Shown here: piece by piece, positions 8,875 through 16,977 of the stretch
Layout of the letters: each line of letters opens with the position of its first letter
How positions within the stretch are numbered: position 1 is the stretch's first letter
From: Cyclobacteriaceae bacterium
Lineage (GTDB): Bacteria > Bacteroidota > Bacteroidia > Cytophagales > Cyclobacteriaceae
Assembly (NCBI GenBank): GCA_019638255.1
Contig: JAHBUD010000001.1
Location: 806,001-870,000, forward strand
Direction of reading: 5' to 3'
Length of the DNA: 64,000 bases
The notes under the pieces: model-generated
Told to the model about the DNA's origin: nothing
Database searches by the model: none
The model's input: the letters and a program-made list of their open reading frames with translations, nothing else
Position numbers and translations under genes: made by a program

Positions 8875-10086
8875 TTGTTCAGGCGAGTCCGATATTACAT
8901 TTTCCTAAAAGACGTGCTCTGGCTGGCACTCACCACATTTGGTGGGCCACAAGCACACATCGGACACTTTCAAAAAGTGCTGGTGAATAAACGCAACTAC
9001 CTTTCAGCCGATGAACTGATGGAGTTGAATTCACTGTGTCAGATTCTTCCGGGGCCAAGTTCTACACAGACTTTAACAGCCATTGGATTTAAGATTGGCG
9101 GTCCAAATCTGGCTTACTTAACGTTGCTGGTATGGGTACTGCCATCGGTACTCTTCATGACCTTTACCGGCATCTTTCTTTCGGATATCCAGGAGAAGGA
9201 TTTATCCCTGGAGTTCACTCGCTTTATACAACCCATTGCGGTCGGCTTTGTAAGCTATGCCGCGTATGCAATCAGTTTAAAAACCATCCACACTAAAACG
9301 GGCATCATGGTAATGATTGCATCGGCCTTGGTTTCCTATTTTCTTCAAACACCATTTGTATATCCGGTTATTTTATTGGTAGCCGGGTTGACTACAGCGC
9401 TGAAATTCAAGAATCACCCCAGGGAGATAAAAAAGAAAATTGAAGTAAAGTGGTCAAATTTTTTATTGTGGATTGGCGTGTTGGTATTGGCTGCAGTACT
9501 GGGCGGAATAACCAAGGCACGTCCCGTTTTGTTGTTTGAAAATTTTTACCGTAACGGAAGCTTGATTTTTGGTGGTGGACAAGCGCTAACCCCTTTGCTC
9601 TACACCGAATTTGTAAAGAAGGAGGCTGAACCGCGAAGAAGAGTTGAGTTTAGAAAAAAGGAATACCTGAACCATGATGAGTTTTTGTCGGGCTATGCCG
9701 TGGCACAATCATTACCCGGACCAGTGTTTGCTTTCAGTGCATTTATCGGATCGCTTTCCATGCGCGATTATGGCGTTTTTGGTGAATTACTTGGCGCGTT
9801 GATGTCGGCAGCTGGGATTTTTTTGCCGGGTACGTTCCTGATATTTTTTGTAATTCGATTCTGGGACAGCTTAAAAAAATACAGGGTTGTACGTGCCTCG
9901 CTTGAGGGCCTTACTGCTGCCAGTGCAGGCTTGGTGGCTGCGGCCGCCATCATTCTTTTTCAACCGCTTGATAATTCGTTTATGAATTTTGCATTTACCA
10001 TTGGCACGTTTGGTATCCTTGCATTCACACGAATCCCCGCCCCGATTATTATTATTAGCGGATTTTTATTGGGGTTTATTCTTTAA
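8875..10086 (+). CDS. chrA: ChrA (CHR) family transporter, two-domain
   Basis: Inner-membrane protein of the chromate ion transporter family, about 400 residues with two homologous CHR halves. The first half has the signature FGGPQAHIGHF and later ILPGPSSTQT. The second half has IFGGGQALTPLL and AQSLPGPVFAFSAF, the duplicated G-G-x-x-A...PGP pattern of the family. Around ten hydrophobic segments are visible. The start is a TTG (8875); there is no in-frame ATG between the preceding stop and this codon. Many CHR proteins are annotated as chromate exporters, but here no chrB or resistance context is present, so the natural anion is unknown. Confidence 0.88.
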   Translation: MFRRVRYYIFLKDVLWLALTTFGGPQAHIGHFQKVLVNKRNYLSADELMELNSLCQILPGPSSTQTLTAIGFKIGGPNLAYLTLLVWVLPSVLFMTFTGIFLSDIQEKDLSLEFTRFIQPIAVGFVSYAAYAISLKTIHTKTGIMVMIASALVSYFLQTPFVYPVILLVAGLTTALKFKNHPREIKKKIEVKWSNFLLWIGVLVLAAVLGGITKARPVLLFENFYRNGSLIFGGGQALTPLLYTEFVKKEAEPRRRVEFRKKEYLNHDEFLSGYAVAQSLPGPVFAFSAFIGSLSMRDYGVFGELLGALMSAAGIFLPGTFLIFFVIRFWDSLKKYRVVRASLEGLTAASAGLVAAAAIILFQPLDNSFMNFAFTIGTFGILAFTRIPAPIIIISGFLLGFIL

Positions 10087-10198
10087 GCTGATTGTATTGT
10101 GAGTACCGGATTTTGCGTAAAAGTGTAACGCAAAGGTTTGCCTGAACATGCGCAGGGTATCGAGGCGAAGACCCCGCTGGGACGGAATTTGTTCCGGA

Positions 10199-11251
10199 TC
10201 AATGTTTCACTATTACCCTCTTTTGAATAATACCTTCTTTATAAATAATGTTCAGGTAATAGTTTCCTTCCGGAAGGTTGCTGACCGGTATCGTGGTGAT
10301 TTTTGCATTAGGCTTTGATGAATACTCAAGCTCCTGCTTTTCATTATAGAGCCGTAACTCAGATGATTCAAAATCCTGCAATGATATATTGATACTCATA
10401 TTCGCAGGATTGGGATAAACGAAGTCAGGTTCTTCACCGCCTTCGCAGTTCATGGTAGTGGCGCTGCCCGTTCGCCAGGGGCCCCATCCGCAGGTGTTCC
10501 GCGCACGGTAGTTAACCTCAAAGAATTGGGCTGTCTGGTTGGATGAGATTACGAACAGGTGAGGAATATTAAGCGTACCTGCGTGCTGGTACAAACCCGA
10601 TATTGTCCATTCGTGCTCAAGAAACTCATAATTGTAGCTTTGGGGGATGAAGCTTAACCATTCGGAAGGACAAACCGAATAGCTGGTGATAATCATTCCG
10701 TTAGGGTTGTAATCAAAGTGCTGCCCGGTGAGGTGGAATCCTTCAAAAACAGGTACACCGACCCAAACATTTCTTTCTATATCAACAGCCCCGCAAGCAC
10801 CACCACTTATTATTACTGTAATGGTAACCTCTCCGTTAAAATTGCCTTCTCTTATTGCGATACCAGTTGTAGAATTTACACTAAGTCCACTGGGGTTGCT
10901 GCTTGACCAAGTTACGGTTGTTCCGGCAGGCTGATTTTGTACTTCTAAAGTATCAGTAGTACAGATGATGGAAGGGGTAATTGAAATTCCAGTTGCATAA
11001 TCAGCATTTTCTCTAAAACCTCCAGGATTGAAGTTTGCTCTCATTCTTTGCCTCTGGCCATACGTAAACATATTCATGCCAACATCGTCTGTGTAGTCCA
11101 TATAGTTCATAAACATAATACCTGGTGTAGTGGAGGAACAGGCATCAAGCAAAGGAAAAGTAGGATTGCCCCAGGTATCCTCTGCTTGATTTGGTGTATC
11201 TACGACTTCATCTGACCCCGAACACGCTCCATTACCATCTCCCCATATATA
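10199..11251 (-). pseudogene. C-terminal remnant of a secreted M43 (pappalysin-like) metalloprotease
   Basis: The open frame entered at 11251 begins YIWGDGNGACSG. It continues EVVDTPNQAEDTWGNPTF and then GIMFMNYMDYTDDVGMNMF, which is the segment directly after the zinc motif in M43 proteases, including the Met-turn. The signal peptide, propeptide and whole HExxHxxGxxH motif are missing. The frame breaks at a TAG (11252-11254), exactly where the third zinc-binding His should precede IWGD (here Tyr). Downstream there is an Ig/Big-like domain (about VTWSSSNPSGLSVN) and a T9SS sorting tail (FVYPNPANMSINIS ... KRVIVKH). No in-frame ATG gives an enzyme with catalytic residues, so this is called a remnant. 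Confidence 0.8.
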
Positions 11252-11357
11252 CTACAGGGGGGGCATCACAACCACAATCAGTTTGGCGTATTTCATTTGA
11301 ACAATGAAATGCCATTAATAACATGCTGACAACGACAAGAATGCTTAATTTTTTCAC
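11232..11357 (-). pseudogene. Truncated second copy of the small lipoprotein (41 aa)
   Basis: GTG at 11357 opens a frame whose first 30 residues (MKKLSILVVVSMLLMAFHC..., ending DCGC) are identical to the start of the neighbouring lipoprotein gene. It then runs into DAPPVVYMGRW and stops at 11232. The identity ends just before a run of seven C (minus strand) next to the M43 remnant, in a different frame from it. It is most simply a tandem paralogue whose 3' part was lost when it was joined to the protease tail. A real 41-residue lipoprotein cannot be excluded, because the signal peptide and lipobox are intact. Confidence 0.6.
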
Positions 11358-11360
11358 GAT
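11266..11360. repeat. Direct repeat copy A (about 95 bp)
   Basis: 95 bp that match 11666-11760 with three mismatches (positions 11310, 11319 and 11357), offset by exactly 400 bp. It covers the start codon, signal peptide and lipobox of the lipoprotein. One mismatch changes the start codon from ATG to GTG; the other two are silent. Confidence 0.9.
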
Positions 11361-11397
11361 TTTAAAACCTTAGCCTTTGGTACATATTATTTCATAA

Positions 11398-11757
11398 TCA
11401 ATTTGAATTCTCTGTATCAATCACTTCAATATTTTTGAATACAAAGGGTTTTCCTGAATAACGAGTATCGGGACAAAGAACCTTAATATCCCCGCTAATT
11501 TTAAGTTTTAATTTGTTAACTGATAATCTGTCTTTTAAATCATTTTCTATGCTGCAGGGAGTAAGTGCTACTGTCGGCCTGTTCACCAGGAAAATTCTAA
11601 GATTTCCGTTGGGTGGATAGTCCACGGTTGCCTCGACTTCATGAATAGTTTCAGTCGTTTCTCCTTCACAACCACAATCAGTTTGGCGTATTTCATTTGA
11701 ACAATGAAACGCCATTAACAACATGCTGACAACGACAAGAATGCTTAATTTTTTCAT
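11398..11757 (-). CDS. Small lipoprotein (119 aa), unknown function
   Basis: Predicted lipoprotein with signal peptide MKKLSILVVVSMLLMAFHC and lipobox cysteine at residue 19 (MAFHC). The mature protein starts with a short Cys-rich stretch (TDCGCEGE) and continues as about 85 residues of probable beta strands (ATVDYPPNGNLRIFLV, KLKLKISGDIKVLC). No family is recognised. Its first 95 bp are duplicated 400 bp further along in front of the M43 protease remnant. It reads toward that remnant, with 40 bp between its stop and the GTG of the truncated copy. Confidence 0.7.
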   Translation of the reverse strand: MKKLSILVVVSMLLMAFHCSNEIRQTDCGCEGETTETIHEVEATVDYPPNGNLRIFLVNRPTVALTPCSIENDLKDRLSVNKLKLKISGDIKVLCPDTRYSGKPFVFKNIEVIDTENSN

Positions 11758-11760
11758 GAT
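11666..11760. repeat. Direct repeat copy B (about 95 bp)
   Basis: Partner of 11266-11360, about 97% identical. This copy belongs to the intact lipoprotein gene and starts with ATG. Confidence 0.9.
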
Positions 11761-12122
11761 CTTTTATTTGTTTGTTACTTTAATTTTAATCGTATTTCTT
11801 CATATTAATTGTAAAACTCAATGTTACTGACAAACCATAATCAATAACAATCCTGAGTCATTTCAATATTTCTTATAATATTGCTTTCTCCTATTTAGAC
11901 ACACCTTCATATTAATTGGTTCGAACACAAAACCGTACAAACTTAACCTGTTTTAATATAGACCTTCAATGATTTTCATGATATGGTTGGCGCGGTTTCC
12001 CAGTGAAGTTTCTCACCCCATCAGTATCACGCAAAGCAGACTGTGAACCGGATTTTCCGCAAAAAATAAACCCCGCTGCTCTTTGCTGCGGGGTTTCTAA
12101 ATTTTAAAAACCTGAGTTACTA
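11761..12122. other. AT-rich intergenic region, no gene seen
   Basis: About 360 bp between the small lipoprotein and tonB. The lipoprotein-proximal two thirds are AT-rich and carry stops in all frames on inspection. The tonB-proximal part holds the terminator at 12068-12096. No tRNA, small RNA or convincing promoter is visible. It must contain the promoter of the minus-strand lipoprotein, but I cannot place it. Confidence 0.6.
12068..12096 (-). terminator. Intrinsic terminator of the tonB gene
   Basis: On the minus strand AAACCCCGC and GCGGGGTTT form a 9-bp stem with an 11-nt loop, followed directly by ATTTTTT. It lies 27 bp after the tonB stop and is a textbook rho-independent terminator. 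Confidence 0.88.
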
Positions 12123-12797
12123 TTATCCTAACTTGAATGTAATAGGCACAACATAGCGTTGACGCACAGGCTTACCGCGCTGTTTACCCGGATTCCAGGG
12201 TGGAGCACTTTGTACCACACGTACAGCTTCTTCATCGCAACCTGCACCAATACCTTTAATTGCTTTTACATCGGTGATAGAGCCATCGCGATTGATTACA
12301 AATTCAACGAAAACTTTTCCTTCAATGCCCATCCTTCTGGCTTGAGCAGGATATTTCATTTTATCACCCACATATTTGTAAAAAGCAGCCATTCCACCTT
12401 TAGGCGTAGCCGATTCCTCTACAACTAAAAAAATCTGATCAACGTCTTCTTTTTCTTCAACGTGCGCAATAACAATTTCTTCAACTTTGGTATCTTCCGT
12501 CACTTCAACATCAAACTCAACTTTTATATCTTCTTTTATTTCCTCTTCGTCAGGGACTTCAATAATCTGAGGTTGCTGAATTTTTGGAGGAGGTGGAGGT
12601 GGCTGTTCTGTAGGCGGAACTTCCAGTATTTCATCCACAATGTTTTGATTCTTCACGAGGTTTTTACTAGCGTCATCATCGTTCACGCCATATTCAAAAG
12701 CCATTACAACGATTAGCAGGGTAATCACCAATCCGATGTTGAAGAACAACCATGATTTGTTCGTTAAATCGGCTTTTTCTGTCTTTTTAGGTTCCAT
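12123..12797 (-). CDS. tonB: TonB-family energy transducer
   Basis: Couples the ExbBD proton-motive-force motor to outer-membrane receptors. ATG 12797 is chosen because it places a short basic N-terminus before the single inner-membrane anchor (residues about 16-36, WLFFNIGLVITLLIVVMAF). A periplasmic spacer with a polyproline run (PPPPPPK, near residue 70) and a long Glu/Val-rich stretch follows. The TonB C-terminal domain occupies about residues 140-224: YPAQARRMGIEGKVFVEFVI, then GCDEEAVRVV and the PPWNPGKQRGKPVRQRY box. The length and order are those of short bacteroidete TonB proteins. It lies 66 bp downstream of the outer-membrane protein gene. Candidate clients include the receptor at 29.9 kb. 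Confidence 0.92.
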   Translation of the reverse strand: MEPKKTEKADLTNKSWLFFNIGLVITLLIVVMAFEYGVNDDDASKNLVKNQNIVDEILEVPPTEQPPPPPPKIQQPQIIEVPDEEEIKEDIKVEFDVEVTEDTKVEEIVIAHVEEKEDVDQIFLVVEESATPKGGMAAFYKYVGDKMKYPAQARRMGIEGKVFVEFVINRDGSITDVKAIKGIGAGCDEEAVRVVQSAPPWNPGKQRGKPVRQRYVVPITFKLG

Positions 12798-12863
12798 AGG
12801 CTCAATTAATTTGCAATAGAATCCCAAAGATAGGAAAAGGTCACAATACAGAAATAAAAAATG

Positions 12864-13592
12864 TTATTTGCGGCTTCCGAAGAATACTGTAATGAAAAGC
12901 GTTGGAAATACGCTATATTTTACGGTTGAAGGCATTAGCTCAATTGGTTTTGTGTAGGCATCCAGCAGTGTACCTACCTCAAACCCCAACACGGAACTTT
13001 TGACGGTGCCCGTCTCAAAATTTAATGCGGCCTTAAAATTTCCGCCAATGGCTGCCCCGGATTCGCCCAATCCCTGGAAAAGATACCCCGTTCCCCAAAT
13101 CTGGTCGGGGGGTATCCCGAGGTGATACTGTTCCCTAAACGTTCGGAAACCGCCATCGGGTGAGTATTCAACATAATAGGGTGCTATAATGCCTAAACTG
13201 GGGCCCAGGGCAAACACGCCTTTTATTTCTACACCTTGATAGGGTGCTTTTTTGTAAAGAATTACATCTCTTCCGTATTGAAAGCGGAAGGAGTACAAAT
13301 AATTGTTCTTTCCTAAAATGAAGAAGTTACCGGTGATGATTGAGTTCCTGCGGATTTCCTGCGGGTGCTTGACATTCATGATTTCTAGCCCGAAGGTTTC
13401 GAAAACACGGTCGTTTATTTTTCGCGCCTTTTTGAAGGTAAAACCACCAATAAGGCCACTGGAAGTGTTTTTATTGATGCCCCATGTAAACTCCGATTGG
13501 TATTCATAGCTATCCTGTGTTTGACTGTAAACAGTAAACTGAACTGCAAAAATCAGCACCACAACCCATAATGTTTTTTCTTGCCCGCGCAT
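12864..13592 (-). CDS. Predicted outer-membrane beta-barrel protein, unknown function
   Basis: Protein of 242 residues with an N-terminal signal peptide (ending VQFTVYSQT, cut near residue 26). The mature part is made of alternating amphipathic beta strands with many aromatic residues (YLYSFRFQYGRD, GFEVGTLLDAY). It ends KYSVFPTLFITVFFGSRK, a plausible barrel-closing strand. No named family is recognised. It lies just upstream of tonB on the same strand and may share its transcript. It is divergent from the osmC-like gene with 66 bp between starts. Confidence 0.65.
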   Translation of the reverse strand: MRGQEKTLWVVVLIFAVQFTVYSQTQDSYEYQSEFTWGINKNTSSGLIGGFTFKKARKINDRVFETFGLEIMNVKHPQEIRRNSIITGNFFILGKNNYLYSFRFQYGRDVILYKKAPYQGVEIKGVFALGPSLGIIAPYYVEYSPDGGFRTFREQYHLGIPPDQIWGTGYLFQGLGESGAAIGGNFKAALNFETGTVKSSVLGFEVGTLLDAYTKPIELMPSTVKYSVFPTLFITVFFGSRK

Positions 13593-13658
13593 TCAAGCCA
13601 TCTTTGAAATACCTTTGTGCCACAAAGTAACACAAATTACAAATTTAAGTTATTCTGC

Positions 13659-14063
13659 ATGACAACATTAACCACGATTTACAAGGGTGATTTACGCACA
13701 CAGTCAACCCATACCCGATCAGGAAATACATTAATTACTGATGCACCGGTAGATAATCAGGGCAAAGGTGAGGCTTTTAGTCCTACGGATCTGGCCTGTA
13801 CGGCACTCAGCACCTGCATGCTTACGACTATGGGTATCTGGGCTGCGCGAGAGGAAATTGATATGAGAGGCATGCAGGCGGAGGTCACCAAAATCATGGC
13901 ATCCAATCCGCGAAAAATTGCAGAAATAAAAGTCAAGTTATCGCTTCAAAATTTCAACGCAACCGAAGAACAAAAGCAAAAATTAAAAAACATTGCCTTA
14001 AACTGTCCGGTAGCACTCAGCCTTCACGAATCAGTTATCCAGTCGGTTGAGTTTGAGTTTTAA
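13659..14063 (+). CDS. OsmC family peroxiredoxin-like protein
   Basis: Thiol-dependent reductase for organic hydroperoxides (OsmC/Ohr superfamily). ATG 13659 is preferred; an upstream in-frame start adds 14 residues that are not part of the fold. The family's two reactive cysteines are C53 (ALSTCMLTTMG) and C116 (IALNCPVALSL), at the expected spacing. The N-terminal GDLRTQSTHTRSGNTLITDAP strand-turn pattern is also typical. A role in peroxide defence fits the nearby brxC, which it overlaps tail-to-tail by 29 bp (14035-14063). Confidence 0.9.
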   Translation: MTTLTTIYKGDLRTQSTHTRSGNTLITDAPVDNQGKGEAFSPTDLACTALSTCMLTTMGIWAAREEIDMRGMQAEVTKIMASNPRKIAEIKVKLSLQNFNATEEQKQKLKNIALNCPVALSLHESVIQSVEFEF

Positions 14064-14394
14064 CCCGTTCCTTTATTTCAGTGTAATTAATTCCGAAATG
14101 CGAATTGTGATAGATGCATTGACCCTTATCCAATATCAGCACTTGCGGAGACTCATGTTCAACATTAAATCTTTCGGTCACAGCGTTGGATAACGAGCGA
14201 TGGCGAATGAGGTCCAGAAAATACGGCTTAATCAATTTTGAATCTTCTTCTTGCCAGGCCCGCTCAAGCCGGTTTAGCACAGCACTGCTTGTGGAGCATC
14301 GTGTGCTGTGTTTATAGATCATGACTTTTTGGTGTATTGATTCCTGGTTCAGCGCATCGAGTTGACTTAACTCGGTAAGTTCATTCCACTGCAT
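14035..14394 (-). CDS. brxC: BrxC/YtxJ monothiol bacilliredoxin
   Basis: Thioredoxin-fold protein of 119 residues of the YtxJ family, which removes bacillithiol from oxidised protein thiols. The active-site segment is KHSTRCSTSS with a single reactive Cys33 (T-x-C-x-x-S), as in the family. HESPQVLILDKGQCIYHNSHFGI, holding the cis-Pro, follows later. It lies 10 bp downstream of the repeat-protein gene on the minus strand. bshC at 36.6 kb supplies the bacillithiol biosynthesis side, so both together support a bacillithiol-using cell. Confidence 0.88.
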   Translation of the reverse strand: MQWNELTELSQLDALNQESIHQKVMIYKHSTRCSTSSAVLNRLERAWQEEDSKLIKPYFLDLIRHRSLSNAVTERFNVEHESPQVLILDKGQCIYHNSHFGINYTEIKERVKTQTQPTG

Positions 14395-14404
14395 ACATCA
14401 TTCG

Positions 14405-16918
14405 TTAATCGTACCACAATCCTTGCTCTCGCTTGTCGTAGCGGGGCTTCTGAATTTTTTCTTTCAGATGGTCGGGTTGAGTATCGCTTTTCTTGAATAA
14501 ACGCGCCCACATCAGTTTAAAGTTCGTGAGCATGCTCTTTTCTTCTTTTACGTTGTTCTGATTAGTCTTAACAAACTGGGCATCGGGATGTAAATTCTTA
14601 TTCCTCGAGAGTTCATACTTCTTCATTCTAATGTTACCCTGATAGTCGGTAACCTTGGCGAATGCTTTACCCGGCTCTCTTACCTTCAAGGCATCATCAG
14701 CACTGTTGGGGTTGCGTACATAGCGCCAATCCATTTTAATTCCGCGGGCATACTCACTGGCTTTTATTGAGCTCTTGGTAGGTCCAATGCCCGGCAATGA
14801 TCCGTCAGCAGCATTTGGTTTTTTGCTATAGTCTTTTTCTTTCACCTTCACCTGCAGGCCTTCAACTTTGTAGGTTGATTCACCAGGGCGTTGCTTTTTT
14901 AGTGCCAGTGCATCAGCATTGGGGTTGCGCACATAATTTTTCTTGAAGCGCGATAATCGTGTGTAGCCGGTAAATGTTTCTCCTTGATCGCGCATGTCAG
15001 GATGAAGATCAAACTCCATAATCTTTTCGGGGAAGCCCCCGATATCCTTACTTGGCTCTTTCTTCTTCACTTTTACAGTGCCTCCAAAGGCCGCCATACG
15101 CTCATCATTTTTCCCGGGCGGATATCTGCCGGGTATGGGTTGTTCTTTGTTGTTCCATAGTTTGCCACTGATGCTGCCACCACCTTTTTCAGGAGCTTTC
15201 CCTTTCAGGTTTCCAGAGAAGGAGGCCATGCGTTCATCGGTTTTGCCGGGAGTGCGACCCAGTATAGGTTGGCCTTTATTATTCCACATCTTGCCACTAA
15301 CACTTCCGCCACCGGTAACAGGTTTGCGCGCTTTCATATCTCCTGAGTAACCAGCGCCAGCATCTTCAAAGGATTTTCGGAAGCGGAGATTTCCCTGATA
15401 GGTTGCCATCTGTTCATCGGTTTTACCTGGGGATCTTCCCAGTACAGGCTGGCCTTTATTATTCCACATCTTGCCACTGACGCTTCCGCCACCCGTTGCA
15501 GGCTTGCGTGCTTTGATATGCCCGGAATATCCTGCGCCTGCATCCTCAAAACTTTTCCGGTAACGTAAGTTGCCTTGGTAAGTAGCAATCTGTTCAGCTC
15601 CTTTGCCAGGATATCTTCCGGTGATGGCACGGCCTTGGTTATTCCACATTTTCCCGCTTACACTTCCGCCTCCCTGCAAAGGTTTTTGAGCTTTCATGTT
15701 TCCGGAGTAGCCTGCACCCTGTGAGTTGAATGATTTACGAAAGCGAATGTTGCCGGAATACGTATCAATACCTTTTGCCCCAATACCAGGTGCCCGTGCC
15801 GGTAAAGGTGCTTTTCCGGTTCGCTGTTCAGCGGATTGGGTGGCTGATCGATAACCACCACCGGGCATCATTCCTTTATAGGCTTTGTCACCATAACCCG
15901 GCTGACGTTTCCGCGACAACATAACAGCACCTTCTGTGCCGGGTTTGCTTGAGAAGTTACGGCCTCTGATTCTTCTTCCAGAAATATCTCCTTTCCATGC
16001 CCGTGAGGATGACGTTGCCGTTCGGTAGCTACCGGCTGCGGGTCCTTTGTATGGTTTGTCGCCAACACCTTTCCTTCCGTAATACGGTGTAGTGGTTGGC
16101 CGCATTACTTTTTGCGGGGGAGTTTGGTAATTAATGGTTCGAAGTCTCCTGCCCGATATATCACGTGTATAGGGTCGCTCGCCTTTTTGTTTCTGATTCC
16201 AAAATCCGGCATACGGATTAATGCTCTTTCTTGAAATATAAGGTCGTGAGGCTGTTGCGGGCACAACACGCTTACGATCGGGAGGCTGCGGCTGACTTCC
16301 CATTTTCTTCAATTTGGCAAGTTGTGGTGCGTTTGAAACAGGTCGCTCAACAGACTGTGGTCTGCGCGAAGGATTGTTAACGTATTTGTTGAATTGCGGA
16401 TAAACGTTTCGTGTTTTACCGGTAGCAGAGCGAACCTGTACCCGTTGCCGCTCAACGGCTCTCCATTTTAATTGCGGATCTTTTTCAGGTGGCCCTTTTT
16501 GCCCCATGTATCTTCCGCTTTGCGGATAAACATTTCGCGCCTGGTTCGTTTGGGAGCGTGTAGCCGGAATTTTCCGACCGGTAATATCGCCCTTCCATGC
16601 GCGCTCTTTTCCCATAGGCTGCTTTGCCTGGTAAATCGGATTTAATGGTCTGCCAGCTTTTTCACCACGCTTCGTTGCGCTGGCGGCTCTTGATTTGGAT
16701 TGCGGGGTTACGCGTTTTCCTATGCCTTTTGATTTGCCCTTGGAAGGTGATGTTTTAAACCTGGCTTCACGCGATGGTTTTGAGGGCTGATCACCTTTGG
16801 TATTCTGTGCAGCGGTTGGTGAGTACAAAACAGACAAAAAAATCACAAGGCCTAAGGAAATCAGGCCGGATGAATTATGGATGCTATGCCGCTGTCTCAG
16901 ACTCAAAAAAATTTCCAC
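14405..16918 (-). CDS. Very basic exported repeat protein (837 aa), unknown function
   Basis: Exported protein (signal peptide about residues 15-38, ending PTAAQ) that is extremely rich in Lys, Arg, Gly and Pro. N-terminal third: motifs such as WKGDITGRKI and RNVYPQ recur at intervals. Residues 386-609 hold a tandem array: three 60-residue units and one 44-residue unit, each with YxGN(L/I)R, RKSF, GAGYSG, GGGS(V/I)SGK(M/L)WNN and PGK. C-terminal part: related but diverged motifs (YVRNPN, YQGNIRMKKYE) and a last helical stretch. No catalytic motif or named domain is recognised. It could be a surface, matrix or nucleic-acid/polyanion-binding structural protein. It is preceded by the E1 dehydrogenase gene and followed by brxC on the same strand. 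Confidence 0.82.
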   Translation of the reverse strand: MEIFLSLRQRHSIHNSSGLISLGLVIFLSVLYSPTAAQNTKGDQPSKPSREARFKTSPSKGKSKGIGKRVTPQSKSRAASATKRGEKAGRPLNPIYQAKQPMGKERAWKGDITGRKIPATRSQTNQARNVYPQSGRYMGQKGPPEKDPQLKWRAVERQRVQVRSATGKTRNVYPQFNKYVNNPSRRPQSVERPVSNAPQLAKLKKMGSQPQPPDRKRVVPATASRPYISRKSINPYAGFWNQKQKGERPYTRDISGRRLRTINYQTPPQKVMRPTTTPYYGRKGVGDKPYKGPAAGSYRTATSSSRAWKGDISGRRIRGRNFSSKPGTEGAVMLSRKRQPGYGDKAYKGMMPGGGYRSATQSAEQRTGKAPLPARAPGIGAKGIDTYSGNIRFRKSFNSQGAGYSGNMKAQKPLQGGGSVSGKMWNNQGRAITGRYPGKGAEQIATYQGNLRYRKSFEDAGAGYSGHIKARKPATGGGSVSGKMWNNKGQPVLGRSPGKTDEQMATYQGNLRFRKSFEDAGAGYSGDMKARKPVTGGGSVSGKMWNNKGQPILGRTPGKTDERMASFSGNLKGKAPEKGGGSISGKLWNNKEQPIPGRYPPGKNDERMAAFGGTVKVKKKEPSKDIGGFPEKIMEFDLHPDMRDQGETFTGYTRLSRFKKNYVRNPNADALALKKQRPGESTYKVEGLQVKVKEKDYSKKPNAADGSLPGIGPTKSSIKASEYARGIKMDWRYVRNPNSADDALKVREPGKAFAKVTDYQGNIRMKKYELSRNKNLHPDAQFVKTNQNNVKEEKSMLTNFKLMWARLFKKSDTQPDHLKEKIQKPRYDKREQGLWYD
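15092..15763 (-). repeat. Tandem coding repeat, 180-bp unit (3 full + 1 short)
   Basis: Three consecutive 180-bp units and one 132-bp unit inside the basic repeat protein. Equivalent bases recur exactly 180 bp apart (for example 15406 and 15586). The units stay in frame, and units 2 and 3 are nearly identical in protein, which points to recent duplication or homogenisation. Confidence 0.9.
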
Positions 16919-16977
16919 AGAAATGTGCTAAGATAGTAAAAATCGCTGTTTTGTGGCGAATGGGCTATTGCCGGGTA

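Noticed and set aside
8875..10086. Chromate resistance island.
   Set aside because: Only a lone CHR-family transporter is present; no chrB, regulator or mobile genes. The true substrate is unknown.
10112..10134. TTTGCGT...ACGCAAA inverted repeat after chrA as a terminator.
   Set aside because: 7-bp AT-rich stem with a 9-nt loop and no T-run; too weak to annotate.
10087..12060. Two non-coding snippets with similar text (ACCGGATTTTxCG..AAAA near 10106 and 12049) around the M43/lipoprotein region, suggesting mobile-element ends.
   Set aside because: Only about 15 bases match loosely, with no inverted ends, target duplication or transposase between them. Not enough to call an element.
13303..13509. 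Plus-strand open frames inside the outer-membrane protein, tonB and other minus-strand genes.
   Set aside because: They are antisense shadows with no start context, signal peptide or recognisable domain, while the opposite strand has coherent proteins.
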